Part shown: piece by piece, positions 1-5,717 of the stretch | Position numbering within the stretch: the stretch's first letter is position 1 | How the letters are laid out: each line of letters begins with the position of its first letter | From: Alphaproteobacteria bacterium | GTDB lineage: Bacteria > Pseudomonadota > Alphaproteobacteria > Rhizobiales > Xanthobacteraceae | Assembly: GCA_005884745.1 (NCBI GenBank) | Contig: VAZU01000003.1 | Location: forward strand, 1-17,397 | Length of the DNA: 17,397 nt | Direction of reading: 5' to 3' | The notes under the pieces: generated by a model | The model's input: the letters and a program-made list of their open reading frames with translations, nothing else | Told to the model about the DNA's origin: nothing | Databases searched by the model: none | Program-made: the position numbers and the translations under genes

Positions 1-607
1 CGTCCGGCTTGCCGGGCGTGGGCACCGCCGTGAGGCTGATGACGTGCTTGCGATGGCCGTAGACCAGCACCGGCGCCGGCGTTCGGCCGATCACGTCGAT
101 GCGGCCGCCCAGCAGCGGGAAATCCGCCTTGGCGAGATCGACCACGCGCGGCGATTCCGGAATCTTGCCGTTGAACCACGGCTTGACGGTGTGGCGGTCC
201 GAGGAAGCGACGTCGGCCGGCTGCGGCGCCATCAGGGCGCGGATGTGGTCGGCGACGACGGCGTCGGCCGCCGCATCGCCGCGCGGCGCGAGCGTGACGA
301 ACGTCGCGCCGCTGCCGAGCATCAGCGCGAGCGCCACCGATGCGGCCATCGCCATCCAGGTCGGCCGCGCCGGCGCGCGGCGCAGACCGGCGGCGCGCTC
401 GATGCGCGCGCGCAAGCCGGCGGGCGGCGCGGCAATCGGAAACTGCGTGCGCAGCGCGCGCTGCAGCGCCTCGATGCGGTCGCGCTCGGCCGCGAGCGCC
501 GGATTCTCCTCGATGCGCGCCGCGAGCGCGCGGGCGTTGGCCGGGTCGAGCTCGCCGTCGACATAGGCGTGGACGAGCAATTTTTCGTCTTCGGAACTTT
601 GGGTCAT
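1..607 (-). CDS. Membrane anti-sigma factor for the adjacent ECF sigma factor (C-terminus beyond window)
   Basis: This reads leftward off the window edge; 202 codons are visible from an ATG at 605-607. Residues 8-55 look like the cytosolic anti-sigma helical domain (HAYVDGELDPANARAL), which would hold the sigma factor inactive at the inner membrane. Residues 84-107 are a hydrophobic membrane segment (WMAMAASVALALMLGSGATF). The remainder would be periplasmic and includes the stretch VIGRTPAPVLVYGHRKHVI seen in this family. The zinc-binding His-x3-Cys-x2-Cys of ZAS-type anti-sigma factors is absent; the visible part has no cysteine. It lies 148 nt downstream of the ECF sigma gene on the same strand, the usual sigma/anti-sigma order. 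Partner assignment is inferred from adjacency. Confidence 0.88.
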   Translation of the reverse strand, partial: MTQSSEDEKLLVHAYVDGELDPANARALAARIEENPALAAERDRIEALQRALRTQFPIAAPPAGLRARIERAAGLRRAPARPTWMAMAASVALALMLGSGATFVTLAPRGDAAADAVVADHIRALMAPQPADVASSDRHTVKPWFNGKIPESPRVVDLAKADFPLLGGRIDVIGRTPAPVLVYGHRKHVISLTAVPTPGKPD

Positions 608-626
608 TTCGGATTCCAATCCACTT

Positions 627-736
627 CGTCGTCCCCGCGAAAGCGGGGACCCATGACCACGATTTGTGCGGAACGGACACGCCGGTGGTCATGGATCCCG
701 GCTCGCGGCCGCTGCGCGGCCTTGGCCGGGACGACG
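627..736. repeat. Intergenic palindromic repeat, inverted pair (sigma/anti-sigma gap)
   Basis: Two related hairpin units face each other. The left unit has the stem GTCCCCGC-GAAA-GCGGGGAC (631-650) followed by ACCCATGACCAC. The right unit, inverted, has a longer G+C-rich hairpin (696-730) whose flank is the complement GTGGTCATGGATCC. The outer ends CGTCGTCC and GGACGACG are complementary. It lies between two genes that are presumably co-transcribed, so it could alter their relative expression. Confidence 0.85.
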
Positions 737-755
737 CGTCGAGTGAAGGGCATGT

Positions 756-1352
756 TCATCCCTCGTCCTTTCCGATCGCGGTCATCAATCGCTGCCGCGC
801 CCGCGCCAGCCGCGACATCACCGTGCCGATCGGCACGCCGGTCACCTTGGCGATCTCCTTGTAGTCGAGTCCCTGCAGGTCGCGCAGCACCAGCGTCTCC
901 CGGAACGGCGGCGGCAGTTTTTGGATCGCGGCCTCGAGCCGCGCCGCGTCGGCCTTGGCGATCAGCGCCGCCTCCGGGGTCTCGCCCGCCGCTGCGGCGG
1001 CGCCCCCGCCGCGCGAAAACTCCGCGCGCTCCACCGCCTCGAGATCCTCGGTCACCACCAGCGCCGCCGGCCGGTTCTTGCCGAGCCAGGTGTAGGCGGT
1101 GTGGCGCACGATGGTCAGCACCCAGGCGCGCGAATTGCCGCCCGAGAATCCGCCAATCCCGCGCAGCGCGCGCAGGCACGCATCCTGGACCACGTCCTCG
1201 GCGTCGGCGCGGTCGCCGGTGAGCCAGCGCGCCAACGCGAATGCGTCGCCGAGATGCGGCAGCACCACGCGCGCGAACAATGCCTTCTCGTCCTCGCCGC
1301 TCACGCGCTCTCCGCCGGCCGGCCGGGCCTGCCCTACAAATTCCATGCGCAT
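756..1352 (-). CDS. ECF-subfamily RNA polymerase sigma factor (RpoE-like)
   Basis: A 198-residue protein with only the two conserved sigma70 regions, as expected for group 4 (extracytoplasmic function) factors. Region 2 spans about residues 25-95 and includes DAEDVVQDACLRALRGI, the core-binding and -10 recognition part. Region 4 spans about 135-193 with LPPPFRETLVLRDLQGLDY and a helix-turn-helix GVPIGTVMSRLARARQRL that would contact the -35 element. It should direct polymerase to a small stress regulon once the downstream anti-sigma factor releases it. The start is uncertain: ATGs occur at 1350-1352 and 1344-1346, but a GTG at 1302-1304 has a better ribosome site (GGAGAG) and begins SGEDEKALFARVV, where homology probably starts. 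Auto-activation is plausible given the candidate promoter at 1420-1447. Confidence 0.9.
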   Translation of the reverse strand: MRMEFVGQARPAGGERVSGEDEKALFARVVLPHLGDAFALARWLTGDRADAEDVVQDACLRALRGIGGFSGGNSRAWVLTIVRHTAYTWLGKNRPAALVVTEDLEAVERAEFSRGGGAAAAAGETPEAALIAKADAARLEAAIQKLPPPFRETLVLRDLQGLDYKEIAKVTGVPIGTVMSRLARARQRLMTAIGKDEG

Positions 1353-1419
1353 GCACGCCTCGGCTCGGGGCGGTTTACGCCGAATTCTTCGCGGCGCAAA
1401 CGGTCGGCGGACGCGAGGG

Positions 1420-1447
1420 AGACCGGCTGAGCGTGCGATTTATTCCC
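1420..1447 (-). promoter_or_regulatory. Candidate ECF-type promoter of the sigma factor gene
   Basis: On the minus strand, GGGAAT (1447-1442) is followed after 16 nt by CGGTCT (1425-1420), about 70 nt before the sigma gene's first ATG. The GGGAA/GGAAC-type -35 with a GTC-containing -10 and a 16-nt spacer fits ECF promoters in general, and ECF genes are often autoregulated. This is a single by-eye match in G+C-rich DNA. Confidence 0.35.
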
Positions 1448-1465
1448 GGGCGCCGCACGCCTCAC

Positions 1466-1574
1466 CGTCATCCCGGCCACGCCGCGCAGCGGCCGCGAGC
1501 CGGGACCCATGAACACGATCTGGCAAGCGACTGAAGGGCGGTGATCATGGGTCCCCGCTTTCGCGGGGACGACG
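1466..1574. repeat. Intergenic palindromic repeat, inverted pair
   Basis: The same two units as the element at 627-736, in the opposite order. The G+C-rich unit is at 1466-1512 (ending CGGGACCCATGAACACG). The inverted unit at 1542-1574 carries GTCCCCGC-TTTC-GCGGGGAC, the exact complement of the hairpin at 631-650. It lies between the 3' end of the SH3-domain gene and the upstream region of the sigma gene. Confidence 0.85.
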
Positions 1575-1585
1575 AGCCCAGAGAG

Positions 1586-2359
1586 TCACTCCTGCCCGGT
1601 GCCGGCGCCGATATAGCCGGCGATCTTCCAGCCGCCGCCGTCCTTCTGGTAGCAGAGCTGGTCGGAGCCGAACGGGGCGAGCACATTGCCGGAAACGTAG
1701 CCGATTTTGCCGGACGGGGTCACGAGCTTGAGCCAGTCGCCATTGGGCTGGTCCTCTTCCGGCAGGATGCGCACCATCACCATGCCGAGCTTTTCCACGA
1801 CCGCGGCAGCCGCTTCCGGCTTGGCCCGGATCTCGACGCCGGTCGCGGTCGGATAGGCCCAGTCGGCCGGATCGGTGCGCGTGCTCTGCGCGAGCTTCTC
1901 CATTTCCGCTTCGTTGAAGCTCGGCGCCGCCGGGCTGCAGACCACGCCCTTCATCTCCGGCAGCGGCGCGGCGGTGGCATCGGCGGCATAATTCGCCAGC
2001 GCCTGCCAGCCCGAGCCGTCCGGCGCGTCGAGCCCGATCGCCGCCGCCAGATTGTCGATCCCGGATTTCTTCGCATCGGCGTCGTCGCTGTCCTCGCGCT
2101 GCCAGAAGAAGCCCTTCGTCACCACCTTGGCGGCAAGGGCGGCAGAATCCTTCTTCTTGGCGATGTCGCCGAGCTCCTTGCGGAACGCATCGAGGCTCGC
2201 ATCGCTTTGGCGCGGCGGCAGCGTGACTGCGATCGATTTGTACGGCCCGGGAGGCGCCGGCTGCATCGGTAAGGGCACCTGCTGCTGGGCAGGGGCGGAT
2301 ACCGATCCGGCCGCGACGAGCAGGGCAAACGCAATCGAAACGAGGCGGGCCTGGCGCAT
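1586..2359 (-). CDS. Secreted SH3-domain protein
   Basis: A 257-residue exported protein. The ATG at 2357-2359 is preceded by AGGAGG at a good distance, so the longer upstream frame is not used. Residues 1-22 are a signal peptide (MRQARLVSIAFALLVAAGSV, small residues before the cut), followed by a proline/glutamine-rich linker to about 40. Residues 55-165 are a helical region I do not recognise, with KGFFWQRED and one cysteine (C141). Residues 172-230 resemble a bacterial SH3 fold (GVEIRAKPEAAAAVVEKLG, then WLKLVTPSGKIGYVSGNVL), normally a peptide- or glycan-binding module in the envelope. A second cysteine (C236) could pair with C141 in the periplasm. The ligand is unknown. A glutathione S-transferase gene lies upstream, separated by a repeat. 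Confidence 0.82.
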   Translation of the reverse strand: MRQARLVSIAFALLVAAGSVSAPAQQQVPLPMQPAPPGPYKSIAVTLPPRQSDASLDAFRKELGDIAKKKDSAALAAKVVTKGFFWQREDSDDADAKKSGIDNLAAAIGLDAPDGSGWQALANYAADATAAPLPEMKGVVCSPAAPSFNEAEMEKLAQSTRTDPADWAYPTATGVEIRAKPEAAAAVVEKLGMVMVRILPEEDQPNGDWLKLVTPSGKIGYVSGNVLAPFGSDQLCYQKDGGGWKIAGYIGAGTGQE

Positions 2360-2470
2360 GCGATCTCCTCCTGGGGGCCGGCGAGCCGGCGGCCGGCGAG
2401 CCGCAATCCGGCACGAAATTACCGCAGAATTGCGGCTTGCCGGCAAGGCCGGGAGGCACGCGCGCTTCTC

Positions 2471-2580
2471 CCTCCCCCCGCGCGACAGCGCGGTGGGGAG
2501 GGTCGATCGCCTGAGCGAAGCGAAGGCGATCGGGGTGGGGCGACTGCACCTGCGAGCCCCACCCGGCCCTCCTTCGGGGG
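2471..2580. repeat. Intergenic palindromic repeat, second family (CCCTCCCC type)
   Basis: Two hairpins in a row. The first pairs CCTCCCC (2471-2477) and CCGCGC (2478-2483) with GCGCGG (2488-2493) and GGGGAGG (2495-2501), giving 13 pairs with one bulged T. The second pairs CGATCGCCT (2504-2512) with AGGCGATCG (2524-2532). A G+C-rich tail with GGTGGGGC and GCCCCACC follows. It fills most of the 247-nt gap between the SH3-domain gene and the GST gene; I see nothing else there beyond the SH3 gene's ribosome site. Confidence 0.8.
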
Positions 2581-2606
2581 CCGCGTTGCGCCCGGGAGAC
2601 GCGGGA

Positions 2607-3260
2607 CTATTCCGCGACTGCCGCCGCGGCGGCTGGGTGCCAATCCATCGGGATGTAGTTCGGCTGGCTCGCGACGCGCTTGAGCCAAGCCCGCAGCGCC
2701 GGAAATCCGGAAAGATCGAAATCGCTCTCGTGCGCCACGTGGGTGTACGCATAGAGCGCGATGTCGGCGATGGTGTAGCGGTTGGCGGCGAAGAAGCGGC
2801 GTCGCGCGAGATGCTTTTCCATCACCGAGAGCGCCTGATAGCCCTTCTCCATCCAGTCCTCGAGCGAATGCCGCTGCAGCTCGCGTCCGCCCTTGACCAA
2901 GGTGAGCCAGAAGCGGGCTTGGCCGAGATTGGGCTCGAGCGAATGCTGCTCGAAGAACATCCATTGCAGTGCCTCGGCGCGGTCGATGCGGTCCTCCGGC
3001 GCGAGCGAGGTGCCGCCGGCGATGTACCAGAGGATCGCGTTGGATTCCGGCAGATATCGCCCCGGTGCGACTTCCAGCAGCGGCACGCGGCCGCCGGGAT
3101 TCTTGGCCAAAAACTCCGGCGTACGCGTCTCGCCCTTGACGATGTCGAGCTCCACCAGACGGTAGGAAATTCCCAGCTGCGCCAGCGCCAGCCGGACCTT
3201 GTAGCAATTGCCCGACCATTGCATGGAGTAGAGCGTATAGGTGCCGCTGTAGTGTTTCAT
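2607..3260 (-). CDS. Glutathione S-transferase family protein
   Basis: A 217-residue cytosolic protein, the usual size for a bacterial GST. The ATG at 3258-3260 has GAGGA just upstream. The N-terminal thioredoxin-like domain (about 4-82) shows YSMQWSGNCYKVRLAL, the cis-proline in GGRVPLLE (P60) and the glutathione gamma-glutamyl site PESNAILWYI (E72-S73). The helical C-terminal domain (about 90-205) has the N-capping box NRYTIADIALYAY (D166). The activating residue is not obvious: S12, S17 and C19 are candidates and there is no clear Tyr-type site. GSTs conjugate glutathione to electrophiles or reduce disulfides and peroxides; the substrate here cannot be told. A short membrane-type ORF overlaps its start by ATGA. 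Confidence 0.9.
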   Translation of the reverse strand: MKHYSGTYTLYSMQWSGNCYKVRLALAQLGISYRLVELDIVKGETRTPEFLAKNPGGRVPLLEVAPGRYLPESNAILWYIAGGTSLAPEDRIDRAEALQWMFFEQHSLEPNLGQARFWLTLVKGGRELQRHSLEDWMEKGYQALSVMEKHLARRRFFAANRYTIADIALYAYTHVAHESDFDLSGFPALRAWLKRVASQPNYIPMDWHPAAAAAVAE

Positions 3261-3439
3261 CCCGTCCTCGCGATTGTTGTCGTTGCCGCCGCATGCTCGC
3301 GAATGAGTCGCATGAAGCGGATTGGATCCGGCGATTGCAAGGCCGCTATGACGGCCGTGCGCAAAATGGTGTGACCGATCACCGCGGCTGCCGAAATCAG
3401 AAGAATGCTCTCCCATTCCGCCGACGAAAGAAAGATCAT
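3257..3439 (-). CDS. Possible small membrane protein coupled to the GST gene
   Basis: A 60-codon frame starting ATG at 3437-3439 and ending in a TGA that overlaps the GST start codon as ATGA, an arrangement typical of translational coupling. The predicted peptide has one hydrophobic stretch (about residues 11-33, with ILLISAAAVIGHTILRTAV) and a basic tail (RFMRLIREH). No good ribosome site precedes the ATG, and another ATG lies 12 nt further upstream. I recognise no family. G+C-rich DNA makes chance frames common, so the four-base overlap is the only real support. If it is not a gene, 3261-3691 is a 431-nt gap holding only the palindrome at 3498-3557 and the aminotransferase leader. Confidence 0.28.
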   Translation of the reverse strand: MIFLSSAEWESILLISAAAVIGHTILRTAVIAALQSPDPIRFMRLIREHAAATTTIARTG

Positions 3440-3497
3440 TCCGCGCTGCATCAGCGAACGCGATCGTTCGCATCTGCGAACGTGATCGTGGTTCGTG

Positions 3498-3557
3498 GGC
3501 CGGCCGTCATCCTCAGGTGCGAGGCGCGAAGCGCCGAGCCTCGAAGGACGGCCGGCC
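3498..3557. repeat. 60-bp intergenic palindrome (GGCCGGCC-bounded)
   Basis: Bounded by GGCCGGCC at 3498-3505 and 3550-3557. Inside, GTCATCC pairs approximately with GGACG, and GAGGC and GGCGC arms form a long imperfect hairpin around GCGCGAAGCGC. It belongs to the CATCCTCAGGTGCGAG type of repeat I associate with Rhizobiales genomes (from memory). It lies upstream of the aminotransferase, about 135 nt before its start. Confidence 0.8.
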
Positions 3558-3691
3558 ACCTCACCATGAAGGCCGACCAAAATCCGTGTGGGATTTTCAC
3601 TTGCCGAGGATTTGCCGGCGCATTACTTGGGACCACTTGGGACCCGAATCCGCCTTCGCTGGCAAGACGGGAGAACGTATTGGAGATTATT

Positions 3692-4869
3692 ATGGGCTTC
3701 CTTGCGGACATGCTGGCGCGCGTCAAGCCGTCGCCCACCATCGCGGTGACGGACAAGGCGCGCGAGCTCAAAGCCGCCGGCCGCGACGTGATCGGGCTCG
3801 GCGCCGGCGAGCCCGACTTCGATACGCCGGACAACATCCGCGAGGCCGCCAAGCGCGCCATCGACGCCGGCCACACGCGCTACACCGCGGTCGACGGCAT
3901 TCCCGAGCTCAAGGCGGCGATCGTGCGCAAGTTCAAGCGCGAGAACGAGCTCGATTACAAGGCCTCGCAAATCAGCGTCGGCACCGGCGGCAAGCAGGTG
4001 CTCTACAACGCGCTCGCGGTGACGCTCAATCCGGGCGACGAGGTCATCGTGCCGGCGCCGTATTGGGCGAGCTATCCCGACATGGTGCTGCTCGCGGGCG
4101 GCACTCCGGTGAGCGTCCCGACCAAGCTCGCGCGCGGCTTCAAGCTGGAGCCCGACGCGCTCGACAAAGCGATCACGCCGCACCGTCGAACCCGACCGGC
4201 GCCGCCTACACGCGCGCGGAGCTCAAGGCGCTCACCGCAGTGCTGCTGCGCCACCCGCACGTCTGGGTGCTCACCGACGACATGTACGAGCACCTGGTCT
4301 ACGACGATTTCGTCTTCACCACGCCGGCGCAGGTCGAGCCGAAGCTCTACGACCGCACCCTCACCGTGAACGGCGTGTCCAAGACCTATTGCATGACCGG
4401 CTGGCGCATCGGCTACGGCGGCGGCCCCAAGCCCCTGATCGACGCGATGGCGACCTTGCAGTCGCAATCGACCTCCAATCCGTGCTCGATCGCGCAATGG
4501 GCGGCGGTCGAGGCGCTCAACGGCCCGCAGGATTTCATCGCGCGGAACAACAAGGTGTTCAAGGAGCGCCGCGACCTCGTCGTCTCCATGCTCAACCAGG
4601 CCCGCGGGCTGAGCTGTCCCAAGCCGGAAGGCGCGTTCTACGTATACCCCTCGTGCGCGGGCACGATGGGCAGAACGGCGGCCTCGGGCAAGAAGCTCGA
4701 GACCGACCAGGATTTCGTCACCGAGCTGCTCGAAGCGGAAGGCGTGGCGGTGGTGCAGGGCACGGCGTTCGGGTCGGGGCCGGCGTTCCGGATCTCCTAC
4801 GCGACCAAGACCGAAGATCTCGAGGAGGCTTGCCGCCGGATCCAGCGCTTCTGCGGCAATCTGAGCTGA
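3692..4869 (+). pseudogene. PLP-dependent aspartate-type aminotransferase, frameshifted by a ~25-nt deletion
   Basis: This should be a fold-type I aminotransferase (aspartate aminotransferase; some relatives also transaminate prephenate), but the reading frame breaks. From the ATG at 3692 (GGAG at 3682-3685) the first frame gives 163 good codons with GAGEPDFDTP and the PLP phosphate site GTGGKQVLYNA, up to AITP at 4180. From 4183 the homology continues one frame over with SNPTGAAYTRAEL, the PLP lysine in NGVSKTYCMTGWRIGY (K at 4381-4383) and the carboxylate-binding arginine in AFRISYA (R at 4789-4791), ending at 4869. The family normally has about nine residues (a KTKWLILNS-like strand) before SNPTG; here only CA (4181-4182) remains. 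Restoring 25 nt gives 401 codons, the family length. Unrepaired, the first frame stops at 4367-4369. It is either a recent inactivation or an assembly error. Confidence 0.87.
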
Positions 4870-4883
4870 GCCTGGTTCGGCGG

Positions 4884-5008
4884 CGTCATCCCGGCCAAGC
4901 GGCGCGCAGCGCCGCGCGAGCCGGGATCCACGCACGCGGATGCGATTACGAGCGGGGGTCGCGGGTTCCGGCTCTTGCGCACCGCAAGTGCGCTCGGCCG
5001 GAACGACG
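4884..5008. repeat. Intergenic palindromic repeat, inverted pair
   Basis: The left unit (4884-4932) starts CGTCATCCCGGCC, contains a GGCGCGCAGCGCC-type hairpin and ends CGGGATCCACG. The right unit (about 4970-5008) is inverted, starting GGGTTCCGG and ending CCGGAACGACG, with a TTGCGCACCGCAA core. It sits between the broken aminotransferase and the DUF992 gene. Confidence 0.78.
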
Positions 5009-5077
5009 GCCGAGATTCAGTCGCCTTCCCGGCGCGGCTCCTGTATTCTCTTTCCTGCGGATCAACAGGGGAACATC

Positions 5078-5554
5078 ATGATGCGTTCTTGGTGGATGGG
5101 TACGTTTGCGGCGGCGCTCGCCGCTTCCGTCGGACCGGCGGCCGCGCAATCCGGGGTCCAGGCCGGCGTGCTGGAGTGCCGCGGGTCCGGCTCGATCGGC
5201 TTCCTGATCGGCTCGGTTCACGAGTTCACTTGCATTTTCCGTTCCGCCGACGCCGGGCCCATCGTGCCCTATCACGGCGTGGTGCGGAAGGTCGGGCTCG
5301 ACCTCGGCGTTACCGAGGGATCGGTACTGGGATGGGCGGTGTTCGCGCCGACGCGCGACATCGGTCCGGGCGATCTCGCCGGAAATTACGCCGGCGTGAG
5401 CGCGGGCGCCGCAGTCGGGGTCGGCGGCAATGCCAACGTGCTGGTCGGCGGATCGAACAGCTCGATCACGCTGCAGCCGCTGAGCCTCCAGGGCCAGACC
5501 GGGCTCAATCTCGCGGTCGGCGTCGCCGCCTTCGAGTTGCGCTACGGCCCGTAG
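5078..5554 (+). CDS. DUF992 family secreted protein
   Basis: A 158-residue protein starting at the first of two adjacent ATGs (5078 or 5081), with AGGGGAA upstream. Residues 1-23 are a signal peptide (MRSWWMGTFAAALAASVG, cut after AAA). The mature part matches DUF992, a small family of unknown function found mostly in Rhizobiales: VQAGVLECRG at its start, a hydrophobic IGFLIGSVHEFTC, then GWAVFAPT, LAGNYAGVSAGAAVGVGG, ANVLVGGSNSSITLQPLS and GLNLAVGVAAFELRY at the C-terminus. The glycine-rich beta pattern suggests a periplasmic or outer-membrane-associated beta fold. Two cysteines (in LECRGS and FTCIF) could form a disulfide. Function is unknown, and the neighbours give no clue. Confidence 0.88.
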   Translation: MMRSWWMGTFAAALAASVGPAAAQSGVQAGVLECRGSGSIGFLIGSVHEFTCIFRSADAGPIVPYHGVVRKVGLDLGVTEGSVLGWAVFAPTRDIGPGDLAGNYAGVSAGAAVGVGGNANVLVGGSNSSITLQPLSLQGQTGLNLAVGVAAFELRYGP

Positions 5555-5565
5555 CGGCACGATCC

Positions 5566-5687
5566 GCAGCCCGGACGGAGCGAAGCCAAATTCCGGGGGC
5601 CGTCCGCGCGTTACCGATCGGCATCTCTGCGACCGCGGGGACGGTGGCCTTCGGGCCCCGCCTTGCGCTACGCTGCATGCGGGTACG
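5566..5687. repeat. Intergenic palindromic repeat, third family (GAGCGAAG / CGCTACGC type)
   Basis: A degenerate pair: GCAGCCCGGACGGAGCGAAG (5566-5585) running into TTCCGGG, and about 55 nt later CCCCGCCTTGCGCTACGCTG (5656-5675) running into CATGCGGGTACG. Each half is a hairpin closed by CCCGG/CCGGG or CCCGC/GCGGG arms. It occupies most of the gap between the DUF992 gene and the EF-G-like gene. Confidence 0.65.
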
Positions 5688-5717
5688 AGCTAAGAATACC
5701 CGATCAGGGAGATGCGT

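Noticed and set aside
44..1222. A 392-codon plus-strand frame over the sigma/anti-sigma genes
   Set aside because: It is almost wholly arginine, alanine and proline, crosses a repeat element, and opposes two recognisable genes.
3517..4869. A single 450-codon frame as the aminotransferase gene
   Set aside because: Its N-terminal part up to 4182 translates to arginine-rich shadow sequence; the true first half is in another frame starting at 3692.
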